A stretch of DNA of 64,000 bases, from assembly GCA_025060675.1 (NCBI GenBank), contig JANXBI010000036.1, positions 1-64,000 on the forward strand, read 5' to 3'. Within the stretch, counting starts at the first letter, position 1. Each line of letters starts with the position of its first letter. A program made the translations under genes and the position numbers. The notes beneath the pieces are model-generated. The model did not search any database, was not told the DNA's origin, and was given only the letters and a program-made list of their open reading frames with translations. The stretch comes from Candidatus Caldatribacterium sp. (GTDB taxonomy: Bacteria > Atribacterota > Atribacteria > Atribacterales > Caldatribacteriaceae). This document shows, piece after piece, positions 9,680 to 17,958 of this stretch.

Positions 9680-10743
9680 AGGTTTTCGTTTCCGTCCTTT
9701 GCGGTGTGGTGCTTCTTCTTTCCTGGACTTGTGGGGCCTTTCCCCTTGACCCCCTTGACCAGGCACAGCTTTTCCTGGAAGCGGGGAATGTCGACCAGGC
9801 CATAGCGCTCCTTGAGCCTCTTGTGGAACAGGATGCCGACCCAGAATACCTTGGTGACGTGGTGGAGCTTTTGGATTCCCTTTTTATGGAAAAGGGGGAA
9901 GTGGAAAAAGCCCTTGCCGTACTGCAGAAGTACGTCGCTCGCTTCCCCCATGCTTCCCGGTCGTACCTTTTCCGGTACTGGATGGCCAAACACGAAGAAG
10001 AGCTTGGGAGGGATGACAGGGCTCTTGCGCTCCTTGAGGAGCTCATGCGCCTCCTCCCCCCAGAGGACCCCTTTGCCCTTCGAGTGCAGGTGGCTGCAGA
10101 CCTTGCCTACCTATTCCGGTACAAGAAGAAGGATCCTCAAAAGGCGCTTGCGATGTACAAGGAGGTTATGGAGCTTTCGGACAATCCTGAGGAGAAGCTC
10201 CAGGCCAAGATGTCCTCTGGGTTGTGCTACGAAGACCTTGGGGAAGTGGAGCAAGCGCTTGCGCTCTACAGAGAGATGGTGCAAGAGGCTCCAGGGTCAT
10301 TCTTTGAGCGCTTTGCCCGTCTGCGGATTGTGTACCTTACCAATCCCCCGGAGAGGCGCTTTGCGAGCCAAGAAGAACTTGTCCGAGAACTCCGAGAGGC
10401 TCTCCAGGCGAAGGACTTGAATCGTCTGAAACGTCTCGCCAAAAAGGGGGATTTTTGGAGTGGTGTGAACTTCAGTGAATTCGATGTGGATGACGCCTCA
10501 GCAGTCCTTGAGTACTTTGCCCGGTACTTGCCTCAAGCTTCCCACCTTGTGATTGCCGAAAAACCTAAGGAACACGACGATTCGTGGGTCCTACGGGTTG
10601 AAGGATGGAGCGATCCGGAGTACAATATCTTGTACCTTGTGCTTGCAGAGGGTCGCTACGGGTGGGAGTGGAAGGGCGTCATCCTCTCGAGCACGACCCT
10701 TGAAGCCTGCCAGGAAAGCAGTGAGGTGCCCCATGGATATTGA
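9676..10743 (+). CDS. Secreted TPR-repeat protein
   Basis: A 355-residue protein with a signal peptide (MKVFVSVLCGVVLLLSWTCG, cleavage probably near GAFP) followed by at least four TPR-like helix pairs: DQAIALLEPLVEQ, EKALAVLQKYVARFP, QKALAMYKEVMELS, and EQALALYREMVQEAP. The C-terminal 110 residues are a separate mixed alpha/beta segment. TPR proteins of this type act as protein-interaction scaffolds in the envelope. It starts inside the stop of the ureohydrolase-like gene (ATGA) and overlaps mgtE by 11 bases, so the three genes probably form one transcript. The partner is unknown. Confidence 0.75.
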   Translation: MKVFVSVLCGVVLLLSWTCGAFPLDPLDQAQLFLEAGNVDQAIALLEPLVEQDADPEYLGDVVELLDSLFMEKGEVEKALAVLQKYVARFPHASRSYLFRYWMAKHEEELGRDDRALALLEELMRLLPPEDPFALRVQVAADLAYLFRYKKKDPQKALAMYKEVMELSDNPEEKLQAKMSSGLCYEDLGEVEQALALYREMVQEAPGSFFERFARLRIVYLTNPPERRFASQEELVRELREALQAKDLNRLKRLAKKGDFWSGVNFSEFDVDDASAVLEYFARYLPQASHLVIAEKPKEHDDSWVLRVEGWSDPEYNILYLVLAEGRYGWEWKGVILSSTTLEACQESSEVPHGY

Positions 10744-12100
10744 GGTTGTGCGGGAAGATATTGCCCCTTTTGCAGAGCGGATTGTGGGCCTTCTTGAGGA
10801 AGGTCGCTACAACGAGGTGAAACAGGAGGTCAACGTCCTCCATCCGGCAGATATTGCCGAACTCATGGGACTTGTGGATTCCCAGAAGCAGGTCATGCTC
10901 TTCCGACTTTTGAAGAAAGACCTTGCCATTGCCGTTTTCGAGCAGCTCGACTTTGAGCACCAGGAAAACCTCCTCCGCCACTTTACCGATGAGAAAGTCG
11001 CGGAAATCCTCAACCAGATGTCTCCGGATGACCGCATGGAGCTTTTTGATGAACTCCCGGCGAAGGTGGTGAAGAAGCTCCTCAACCTCCTTGAGCCGGC
11101 ACAGCGCGACATTGCCGCAAGCATGCTCGGATACCCCGAGAACAGCGCTGGACGCATCATGAACCCCCGGGTGGTGGACCTTAAGGAGTACTACACGGTG
11201 GAGCAGGCCCTGAAACGTTTCCGCCGGCTCAACCCTCCTGAAGAACTCTCGTACACTGCCTACGTCACCGATGCCCAAAGGCGCCTGCTTGGGCAGGTAT
11301 CCCTGCGGGACCTCGTCCTTGCCGACCCGGAAAGCCAAATCGGGGAGATTATGAACCGGGAGGTGATATTCGTTTCCACCGATGACGACCAGGAGAAGGT
11401 TGCCCAAATCATCCAAAAGTACGACCTTGTGGCTGTTCCGGTGGTCGATCGGGAAGGACGCCTTGTTGGGGCGGTAACGGTTGACGATGCTATCGATATC
11501 ATCGAGGCAGAGGCCACCGAGGATATTCATCGCTTGGCGGCTATCCGCACCACCGAGGATGAGTACCTCCGTGCCCCGCTTTGGAGGAAAATCAAAAACC
11601 GCTTCATCTGGCTTGCGGTGCTCCTCATTATGGGGACGCTTACAAGCTTCGTCATGCAAGGGTTTTCGAGCATCATTCAGGCGGTTGTAGCCCTCTCCTT
11701 CTTCGTTCCCATGCTCATCGATACGGGGGGGAATGTGGGGAGCCAGTCGACAACCGTGGTGGTTCGAGGTCTGGCGGTTGGGGAGCTTGAGGGGAAGACC
11801 CTGTGGAAAGTGGTGCTCGCCGAAACCCTCATTGGGGGGATTCTGGGGATTCTCCTTGGCGTCATTGGTGTCATTCGGGTTGTCTTCTTGAGGGAATCCC
11901 CCCTCATCGGGCTTGTGGTGGGATGCTCCATTTTCGTCATCGTCTTTGTCTCCAACCTCATTGGGGTTTTCCTTCCGGTGCTCTTCAAGAAGATGCGCCT
12001 TGACCCAGCCATTGCCGCCACCCCGGTCATCACGACCATTGTGGATATCATCGGCGTTCTCATCTACTTCCGTATCGCTCAGGCCTTCCTTCGCTTTTGA
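10733..12100 (+). CDS. mgtE: Magnesium transporter MgtE
   Basis: A 455-residue Mg2+ channel/transporter. An N-terminal superhelical MgtE_N domain (about 20-130, with LNQMSPDDRMELFDELP) is followed by two CBS domains (about 135-255, including VPVVDREGRLVGAVTVDDA) that sense intracellular Mg2+. Five transmembrane helices lie at about 285-455. The pore region carries the conserved TGGNVGSQS motif, with the Mg2+-selective acidic residue in the last helices (AATPVITTIVDIIG). ATG 10733 has GAGGTG 5 bases upstream. The length is normal for the family and no lesions are seen. Confidence 0.94.
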   Translation: MDIEVVREDIAPFAERIVGLLEEGRYNEVKQEVNVLHPADIAELMGLVDSQKQVMLFRLLKKDLAIAVFEQLDFEHQENLLRHFTDEKVAEILNQMSPDDRMELFDELPAKVVKKLLNLLEPAQRDIAASMLGYPENSAGRIMNPRVVDLKEYYTVEQALKRFRRLNPPEELSYTAYVTDAQRRLLGQVSLRDLVLADPESQIGEIMNREVIFVSTDDDQEKVAQIIQKYDLVAVPVVDREGRLVGAVTVDDAIDIIEAEATEDIHRLAAIRTTEDEYLRAPLWRKIKNRFIWLAVLLIMGTLTSFVMQGFSSIIQAVVALSFFVPMLIDTGGNVGSQSTTVVVRGLAVGELEGKTLWKVVLAETLIGGILGILLGVIGVIRVVFLRESPLIGLVVGCSIFVIVFVSNLIGVFLPVLFKKMRLDPAIAATPVITTIVDIIGVLIYFRIAQAFLRF

Positions 12101-12110
12101 GCTTCCTCGG

Positions 12111-12139
12111 TTGACACCGGAGGGGGCTTCTGGTACTCT
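12111..12139 (+). promoter_or_regulatory. Sigma-70 promoter for the lipoprotein pair
   Basis: TTGACA at 12111-12116 and TACTCT at 12134-12139 are separated by exactly 17 bases. They lie 30 bases upstream of the lipoprotein ATG at 12169 and just after the mgtE stop. Confidence 0.7.
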
Positions 12140-12168
12140 CCCTGTAGAACGTGGTGAGGAGGGAGAGG

Positions 12169-12474
12169 ATGAGAAGGTTCCTCATTCCTGGGATGCTCTT
12201 GGGTGCACTCCTTTGCCTTTCGGGCTGCACATTCACCGCGATTATTCCCGTCGCCTATGGTACAGCTCAGATTTGTTCAGGGAGCCCGAGTGTGTACGGT
12301 GAGCTCTACGTCGATGGGCGGTACGTTGGGTACCTCGAGCCGAACGAGTGCCTTTTTGTGGACGACCTTCTCCTTGGGGAAGAGCACATCGCCCGGGTTT
12401 ACCACCCCTGGGGTGGTGTCTACTCTCAGCGATTCTACCTGAGCGCTTCGGGACAGATTGTGACGATTGACTGA
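12169..12474 (+). CDS. Small lipoprotein with PEGA-like domain (1)
   Basis: A 101-residue protein with a lipoprotein signal (MRRFLIPGMLLGALLCLSGC, lipobox LSGC). The mature part carries one PEGA-like unit: ELYVDGRYVGYLEPNE, then HIARVYHPWGGVYSQRFYL. PEGA domains are short surface beta modules. ATG 12169 follows a GAGGGAGAGG ribosome site and a near-consensus promoter. The following gene has the same design, so this looks like a tandem pair. The function is unknown; an envelope or surface role is inferred. Confidence 0.7.
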   Translation: MRRFLIPGMLLGALLCLSGCTFTAIIPVAYGTAQICSGSPSVYGELYVDGRYVGYLEPNECLFVDDLLLGEEHIARVYHPWGGVYSQRFYLSASGQIVTID

Positions 12475-12481
12475 GCGGACG

Positions 12482-12835
12482 ATGGGACGGTTGCAGCTGC
12501 TTTTTGCGCTTTTCCCGTGTCTTCTCCTTGCGGGATGTCGCATCGGCGTAGAGGTTGGCCTTGAGGTTCGCCTTGGGTATGTGACCTTCCGCTCTCTTGA
12601 TGCGGCTCTTTCTGGACCTTTTCTCCTTGATGGAAAAAGGGTTGGGTACCTGCCCCCTCTTGGAGCGTTACGCTGCCTTGTGACCCTTGATTTCCCCCAC
12701 GAGGTGCGGGTCCTTGCTCCCGCTTGTCCCTCGGGAGTCTGTGTTTTCCGTATCGAGCCACCGCTCCGTTCGGGTGAGGTTATCGAATTGCGTCTTGCTG
12801 AGGCACTCCCCGGCGCTCGCAGAAGGACGCAATAG
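12482..12835 (+). CDS. Small lipoprotein with PEGA-like domain (2)
   Basis: A 117-residue protein starting MGRLQLLFALFPCLLLAGC, a second lipobox signal. The mature part resembles its neighbour in layout: GPFLLDGKRVGYLPPLG near residue 55 matches the DGRYVGYLEP segment of the first. It begins 8 bases after that gene's stop, so they are co-transcribed. The ribosome site is weak, suggesting coupled translation. Its last 56 bases overlap the 3' end of the convergent endonuclease III gene, which is unusual. Both reading frames look genuine: the lipobox supports this one and the Fe-S motif supports nth. Confidence 0.62.
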   Translation: MGRLQLLFALFPCLLLAGCRIGVEVGLEVRLGYVTFRSLDAALSGPFLLDGKRVGYLPPLGALRCLVTLDFPHEVRVLAPACPSGVCVFRIEPPLRSGEVIELRLAEALPGARRRTQ

Positions 12836-13433
12836 GGCATGTTCCGCAGCGAGGGCGACGAGGAAGGCACACGTTCTGTCCGAAGAGGACGAGGAGTTTG
12901 TTGACCTTCCCCCAGAGGTCTTCGGGGAGAATGGCTTTGAGGGCTTGCTCAGTTGCTTCAGGGGTTTTCGTGGTCACAAGACCCAGGCGGTTGGTGATGC
13001 GATGCACATGGGTGTCGACACAAATCGCCGGTTTCCCAAAGGCAAGGCTCAGGACAAGGTTCGCTGTTTTCCGTCCTACTCCAGGGAGGGCAAGGAGGGC
13101 TTCTTCGGTTTCGGGAACGTGACCCCCGTGGTGTTCAAGGAGAACACGGGCGATTTCCCGAAGCCTTTTTGCCTTCTCCCGGTAAAACCCCACGGGGTAG
13201 ATGAGGCGTGCAAGGTCTTCCTCTGAGAGGGCAAGAAGGTCCTTTGGCCCGCGGATGACTTGGCGAAGGCGCAAGAGAACCCGGTGGGTAGTGGTGTCCT
13301 TGGTGCGGTGGCTCAAGACGCCCCCAAGGAGGACGAAGAAAGGGTCACGGCTCACTTTCCCCACCGTTTCATCTTGCCACTTTTTCGCTTCTTCCTGTAG
13401 AATACGAAAGATGTGGTCGATACGACGTTCCAT
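12780..13433 (-). CDS. nth: Endonuclease III (DNA glycosylase/AP lyase)
   Basis: A 217-residue base-excision repair enzyme that removes oxidised pyrimidines and cuts the abasic strand. The helix-hairpin-helix is LPGVGRKTANLVLS (about 114-127) and contains the catalytic Lys. The catalytic Asp is in CVDTHVHRITNRLG. The C-terminal [4Fe-4S] loop CLPRRPRCGTCPIASFC is complete (C-x6-C-x2-C-x5-C). The segment LLGGVLSHRTKD replaces the LLSAQATD of the E. coli enzyme and resembles archaeal or thermophile Nth proteins. The start ATG at 13433 faces the symporter across a 35-base gap. Confidence 0.93.
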   Translation of the reverse strand: MERRIDHIFRILQEEAKKWQDETVGKVSRDPFFVLLGGVLSHRTKDTTTHRVLLRLRQVIRGPKDLLALSEEDLARLIYPVGFYREKAKRLREIARVLLEHHGGHVPETEEALLALPGVGRKTANLVLSLAFGKPAICVDTHVHRITNRLGLVTTKTPEATEQALKAILPEDLWGKVNKLLVLFGQNVCLPRRPRCGTCPIASFCERRGVPQQDAIR

Positions 13434-13468
13434 GGCTTTATGATACGCAAGGGAAGGGGAGAGGACAA

Positions 13469-14905
13469 GTGAAAGCGCTCGTTTTGGTGGTCTACGTTGT
13501 GGGAATGCTCGCTTTAGGGTGCCTTGCCTCCCGGAGGACGAAAAACCTTGGGGATTTCTTTTTGGCCGGTCGCAACCTCGGCCCCTGGATTTCAGCCTTT
13601 GCCTATGGGACGACGTACTTCAGCGCCGTCCTCTTCATCGGGTATGCGGGGCGTATCGGCTGGGGATTTGGCCTCTCTAGTCTTTCCATTGTCCTTGGCA
13701 ACACCCTGGTGGGGTCGCTTCTTGCCTGGGTTGTCCTTGCCCGAAGGACAAGGAAGCTCACCGAAGCTCTGGGGGCTATGACCATGCCAGAGTTTTTGGA
13801 GGCTCGCTACGGGAGCCCGGCGCTTCGTGTTCTTGCCGCTTTCATCATTTTCGTTTTCCTCGTCCCGTACTCTGCTTCGGTGTACATGGGCTTGAGTTAC
13901 CTCTTTGACGCGGTGCTTGGTATCCCATACCGGTATGCCCTGGCCTTCATGGCCCTGCTCACTGGTGTGTACCTCCTCATGGGTGGGTACTTGGCGGTGA
14001 ACTTTACCGATGCGGTTCAGGGGATGATTATGCTCTTTGGGTCCTTTTTCCTTGTGGGGTACCTCTTGGCCCGTCCTGAGGTTGGGGGGATAGGTGGGGC
14101 CATCACGAAGCTGGCACATCTTGACCCTCGCTTGGTGAGTGCTGTAGGTCCTCCAGGGTTTTGGCCCCTTTTTGGTCTTGTGGTCCTCACAAGCCTTGGT
14201 CCTTGGGGACTACCACAGATGGTCCAGAAGTTCTACGCCATTCGGAATGAGAAGGTGGTGAAGACGGCAACGGTTGTTGCCACCATCTTTGCCTTCGTCT
14301 GCACTTTTGGGGCGTACTTTTCCGGAAGCCTGACGCGCCTTTTCTTTACGGCGCCACCCCTTTCCCCCGAGGGGAAGCCCGATTTGGACCTCCTTATGCC
14401 CCACCTTGTGGCTTCCGTGATGCCCTCGTCCTTTGCCCTTGTCTTTCTCCTCCTTGTCTTTTCCGCCTCAATGTCCACCCTCTCTTCCCTTGTTCTTGTC
14501 TCCTCTTCGGCGGTCGTTATTGACCTTGTGCCTCCCACAAGCCGCTTGAGGTCGCTCCTTTTCATGCGGGTCCTCTGCGGGCTTTTTGTGGCTTTATCCC
14601 TCCTTCTTGCCTTGTACCGGGTCTCCTTCATCGTGAACCTCATGTCCATTTCCTGGGGAACGGTGGCAGGGAGTTTCATCGCCCCGTACCTCTGGGGATT
14701 GTACTGGAAGAGGGGAAATAGGTGGGGAGCGTTCGTGAGTCTCCTCACGGGGCTTGGAGTGAGCCTTTTTGGGTCATTCGCTTTAGGGTTTCGGTCCGCT
14801 GCCCTTCCCCTTGTGGGGTCTTTGGCCATGATTGTGCCCCTTGGGGTTTATCCTCTCGTGTCGATACTTACAGGAGGCGAAGAACATGCGAGCGTGCGTT
14901 TTTGA
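13469..14905 (+). CDS. Sodium/solute symporter (SSS family)
   Basis: A 478-residue membrane protein with about 13 predicted transmembrane helices in the SSSF/LeuT-like arrangement. FFLAGRNLGPWISAFAYGTT near residue 30 and the following GWGFGLSSL are family landmarks of helix 1. The helix 8 region (FSASMSTLSSLVLVSSSAVV) has the Ser/Thr pair expected at the Na2 site. It should use a Na+ gradient to import an organic solute; substrates in the family include proline, sugars and pantothenate, and none can be chosen here. GTG 13469 has a GGGGAGAGGA site. The alcohol dehydrogenase starts inside its last codons, so uptake and oxidation of the same compound is an attractive inference. Confidence 0.85.
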   Translation: MKALVLVVYVVGMLALGCLASRRTKNLGDFFLAGRNLGPWISAFAYGTTYFSAVLFIGYAGRIGWGFGLSSLSIVLGNTLVGSLLAWVVLARRTRKLTEALGAMTMPEFLEARYGSPALRVLAAFIIFVFLVPYSASVYMGLSYLFDAVLGIPYRYALAFMALLTGVYLLMGGYLAVNFTDAVQGMIMLFGSFFLVGYLLARPEVGGIGGAITKLAHLDPRLVSAVGPPGFWPLFGLVVLTSLGPWGLPQMVQKFYAIRNEKVVKTATVVATIFAFVCTFGAYFSGSLTRLFFTAPPLSPEGKPDLDLLMPHLVASVMPSSFALVFLLLVFSASMSTLSSLVLVSSSAVVIDLVPPTSRLRSLLFMRVLCGLFVALSLLLALYRVSFIVNLMSISWGTVAGSFIAPYLWGLYWKRGNRWGAFVSLLTGLGVSLFGSFALGFRSAALPLVGSLAMIVPLGVYPLVSILTGGEEHASVRF

Positions 14906-15902
14906 GGCAAAGGGTCGCTTCAGCATTCGGGAAGTTCCCACACCCTCCCCAGGTCCTGGGGAAGTGCTCGTTCGGGTAAAGGTTGCGGGAATCTGTGGTA
15001 CCGATGTCCACATCCTTCGTGGAGAGTACTTTCAGGACTTTCCCATCGTTGCTGGGCACGAGTTCGCAGGGGAAGTGGTTGCCCTGGGGGAAGGGGTGGA
15101 AGGGTTTTCGGTCGGGGAACGGGTCACGGCGGATCCGAACATTTTCTGTGACCGATGCTACTTCTGCAAAATCAACAAGAACAACCACTGCGTGAACTTC
15201 GCCGCTTTGGGGGTGACCCGAGATGGGGCCTTTGCCGAGTACGTCACCGTTCCGGCGAAGTGCCTTTTCCCCTTACCCGAAGGGTTGAGCTTTGCCGAAG
15301 GCGCCCTGGCGGAACCTCTGGCCTGTGCGGTCTATGGGGTGCAGCGGAGCCACATACGGCCGGGAGAAAAGGTCCTCATCTTCGGCGCTGGGCCCATTGG
15401 GCTTTTGCTCCTTTCCCTCTTTCGGGTTTCTGGGGCGTCGCAGGTTGTGGTGGTGGACATAAGCGAGAAAAAGCTTGAGCTGGCCATGAAGCGTGGTGCC
15501 AGTGACGCCCTCCTTGCCGATGGGAAGGAAGGGAAACGTCTCAAGGAAATCGCTCCGTTTGGTTTTGAGGTTGTCGTCGATGCCACAGGTGTTCCTGAGG
15601 TCATGGAGAAAGCCCTTGGGTACGTCGAGCCGGATGGCACCTTCCTCCTTTTTGGCGTGGCGCCTCGGGGGGCTTCCATGCGCCTTGAGCCCTATGAGGT
15701 TTTCCGAAGGGACCTCCGCATTGTGGGGTCTTTTGCGGTGAAAAAGACCATGCAGTATGCCCTGAACCTTTTGGGGAGTGGGGCAGTTGCGGTTCGAGAC
15801 CTTGTCTCGTCCCAGTATCCCCTGGAACGCTTTGGGGACGCCTTAGAGGAAGTGCTTACCGGGAAGGATCGTCTGAAGGTCCAGATTGTCTGTGAGCCTT
15901 GA
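14886..15902 (+). CDS. Zinc-dependent medium-chain alcohol/sorbitol dehydrogenase
   Basis: A 338-residue NAD(P)-dependent dehydrogenase of the MDR family. The catalytic zinc site comes from GICGTDVHILRG (Cys) and VAGHEFAGEVV (His, Glu). The structural zinc loop, FCDRCYFCKINKNNHC near residue 90, has all four cysteines. The Rossmann motif is IFGAGPIGLLLL, followed by VVVVDISEKKLELA, where the Asp favours NAD+. It is closest in pattern to sorbitol, threonine or butanediol dehydrogenases. It overlaps the symporter by 20 bases and the radical SAM gene by about 11, so the three probably form an operon. The substrate is unknown. Confidence 0.88.
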   Translation: MRACVFEAKGRFSIREVPTPSPGPGEVLVRVKVAGICGTDVHILRGEYFQDFPIVAGHEFAGEVVALGEGVEGFSVGERVTADPNIFCDRCYFCKINKNNHCVNFAALGVTRDGAFAEYVTVPAKCLFPLPEGLSFAEGALAEPLACAVYGVQRSHIRPGEKVLIFGAGPIGLLLLSLFRVSGASQVVVVDISEKKLELAMKRGASDALLADGKEGKRLKEIAPFGFEVVVDATGVPEVMEKALGYVEPDGTFLLFGVAPRGASMRLEPYEVFRRDLRIVGSFAVKKTMQYALNLLGSGAVAVRDLVSSQYPLERFGDALEEVLTGKDRLKVQIVCEP

Positions 15903-16902
15903 TTTCCAGTGGCACATCACGAATCGCTGTAACCTCCGGTGCCGTCACTGCTACCAGGAGACCTTCCGGGATGAGGAGCCTCAGAGGCTTTTTCTGGTGG
16001 CTGAGCGGCTCCTTCAGGACCTCAAGGACCTTGGGTACTGGAGTGTCCTCAATGTTACCGGTGGTGAGCCGCTCCTTCTTGGGGAGGACCTCTTTCGCCT
16101 TCTTGAGGTGCTCACCGCACACCCGAGTGTTCTTGAAGTCATGCTCATCACCAACGCTTTGGAGATTCGCCAAAGTACGGTGGTCCAGCTTGCCTCCTTC
16201 CCAAAGCTCACCACCGTAAAGGTTTCCCTTGAGGGCCTGGAGGGGACAAATGACGCCATCCGGGGGAAGGGGGTGTTTCGGAAGGTTCTGCGCGTCCTCG
16301 AGAACCTCTGCGCAAGCCCTCTCCGGGTCGTCCTCATGGTCACCCTCCACAAGGGGAACCTTGGGGAAATCCCAGCCTTTTTCACCTTCTTTCGGGAGTT
16401 TGGAGTGGATGGCATCATTTTTGAGCGGTTCGTCCCTGAGGGTGTGGGCAAGGGTATGGAGCAGGAGGTTCTTGACAAAGACAAATGGCGGGAGTTCTTG
16501 GAGATGCTCTGTAGTCTTTGTGACATGGACCTCCCTCTTGAGGCGCTTCTCCCTTACAAGGCTTTCTGGGTTGAGTTCACAGATGGCGTAAGCCTCCTTG
16601 GAGCACCCTGTAGCCTCGGCGAATCCTTCTGTCTCATGCCCGATGGGACGCTCTTTCCCTGTCGGCGCTTACCCATTCCCCTTGGGAATATCCTCAGCGA
16701 AGGCCTTCGTGGTCTTTTCTCTCATCCGCTCCTTGGGAAGCTCAAGGACCGCCGCTGCCTCAAGGGGAAGTGCGGTGTCTGCACTGTGGGAGGGTGCCTG
16801 GGGTGTCGGGCGATGGCCTATGCGGTCTTTGGGAATCCCTTTGAGGAGGATCCCCAGTGCTTCCTTCAGGAGGTGCGGATTTCAACGACGTCCTTGTCTT
16901 GA
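15892..16902 (+). CDS. Radical SAM protein with SPASM-type C-terminal Fe-S domain
   Basis: A 336-residue radical SAM enzyme. The [4Fe-4S]-SAM motif CNLRCRHC lies at about 12-19 and NVTGGEPLLLGE near 58 is the SAM-binding GGE motif. The C-terminal part has a SPASM-like cysteine set: CSLGESFC, then LMPDGTLFPCRR, then KCGVCTVGGCLGC and a final Cys near the end. SPASM enzymes usually modify peptides or mature other enzymes. No candidate precursor peptide was found beside it. It overlaps the dehydrogenase gene, hinting that it could act on that system. GTG 15892 is taken as the start, with TTG 15886 possible. Its last 37 bases overlap the convergent GTPase gene. Confidence 0.8.
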   Translation: MSLDFQWHITNRCNLRCRHCYQETFRDEEPQRLFLVAERLLQDLKDLGYWSVLNVTGGEPLLLGEDLFRLLEVLTAHPSVLEVMLITNALEIRQSTVVQLASFPKLTTVKVSLEGLEGTNDAIRGKGVFRKVLRVLENLCASPLRVVLMVTLHKGNLGEIPAFFTFFREFGVDGIIFERFVPEGVGKGMEQEVLDKDKWREFLEMLCSLCDMDLPLEALLPYKAFWVEFTDGVSLLGAPCSLGESFCLMPDGTLFPCRRLPIPLGNILSEGLRGLFSHPLLGKLKDRRCLKGKCGVCTVGGCLGCRAMAYAVFGNPFEEDPQCFLQEVRISTTSLS

Positions 16903-17858
16903 AGGACGTAGTCAGGTGGAACGAGTTGCCCTGGGAACTTCGTTGACCCCCAAACCCGTGCCCCTCGAAGGTGCGCGAGGAGATCTTTGTGGATAGCCCC
17001 AGCAAGGTCGGCAACCGTGCTCCCCTTCTTGAGGACGAACGGACGCGAGAAATCTGGAGGCTTTCCAGGAGGTTTACTGTAGATACGGATGACCCCACTT
17101 ATGCGGAATAGAGCTGCTTTCACCTTGTCCCGGTGTGGGGCAAAATCCCGTAGGGACACCCCAAGAACGTCGAAACGGTCCCCGTAGAGCTCGGCGACTA
17201 TGGAGAGCTGCTCCTCCGCCTCTTTGTTCTCTACCTTGGAGAGGATAAGGAAAGCAGGAAGAAAATGCCAGGAAGGTGAAGGGAGGGGGAGGGGTTGCGT
17301 TCCGGGGAGGATTTTCCCCTGGGAGAAGAGGTGCAAGGTGTTTTCGATGTCCTCAAGGAGGGTATTGCTTTGGGCGTCGAAGAGGATGACCGCCCCGTTG
17401 CTCCTTCGGAAAGCACTCGCCATGGGACCTTCAAGGGTTGTGCCACTTAAGGGTGGGAAGTCCACAAGCTGAATCTGGATGTCCTCGTAGTCCATCATCC
17501 CTGGGGTGGGGTAAAAGGTTGTGAAGGGGTACTCGGCGATTTCTGGGCGGGCATTCGTGAGAAGCGAAAGGAGCGTCGATTTCCCAGTGTTTGGAGGACC
17601 GCAGATGATGATTTGCGCAGCACCGCTTTTCTCGATGAGGAAGGGGTCGTGGGCTGCGCCTTTCCGCTTCTCCTGGGCTTGGGCTTTCCGGAGTTTGGCG
17701 ATTTTCTGCTTGATTTCAGCCTGGAGCTTTTCCGTCCCCTTGTGCTTGGGGATGACGGCAAGCATTTCCTCCAAGGCCTCGAGTTTCTCCTCAGGTGTTT
17801 TGGCCGCCCGATACCTTGCCTCCACCTCAAAGTACTGTGGTGGGAGATTCGCCGGCAT
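16866..17858 (-). CDS. Obg/DRG-like GTPase with TGS domain
   Basis: A 330-residue P-loop GTPase. An N-terminal helical, Lys/Glu-rich region (about 1-75) precedes the G domain, which has P-loop GPPNTGKS (about 86) and G3 DFPPL. A C-terminal TGS domain ends the protein. The layout matches DRG/Obg-related GTPases that act on ribosomes. The canonical G4 NKxD motif is not visible: the expected position reads ILSKVENKEAEEQ, so base specificity may be altered. ATG 17858 is chosen because AGGAGT lies directly upstream; an in-frame extension to 17900 has no ribosome site. It is divergent from parA. Confidence 0.78.
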   Translation of the reverse strand: MPANLPPQYFEVEARYRAAKTPEEKLEALEEMLAVIPKHKGTEKLQAEIKQKIAKLRKAQAQEKRKGAAHDPFLIEKSGAAQIIICGPPNTGKSTLLSLLTNARPEIAEYPFTTFYPTPGMMDYEDIQIQLVDFPPLSGTTLEGPMASAFRRSNGAVILFDAQSNTLLEDIENTLHLFSQGKILPGTQPLPLPSPSWHFLPAFLILSKVENKEAEEQLSIVAELYGDRFDVLGVSLRDFAPHRDKVKAALFRISGVIRIYSKPPGKPPDFSRPFVLKKGSTVADLAGAIHKDLLAHLRGARVWGSTKFPGQLVPPDYVLQDKDVVEIRTS

Positions 17859-17871
17859 ACTCCTCGCCCCT

Positions 17872-17900
17872 TTTTCATTGTACTCGAAATGTGCTATCAT
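17872..17900 (+). promoter_or_regulatory. parA promoter, overlapping an opposite-strand promoter
   Basis: On the plus strand TTTTCA (17872-17877) and TATCAT (17895-17900) are spaced by 17 bases upstream of parA. On the minus strand TACAAT (17882-17877) with a weak -35 near 17905 faces the GTPase gene. The two promoters overlap, so binding at one may exclude the other. Confidence 0.5.
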
Positions 17901-17958
17901 TAAAAGAAGAAAGCGGAGTCAACAGGGGTTGTGTTTTTTTGGTGTTCGGGGAGGACTT

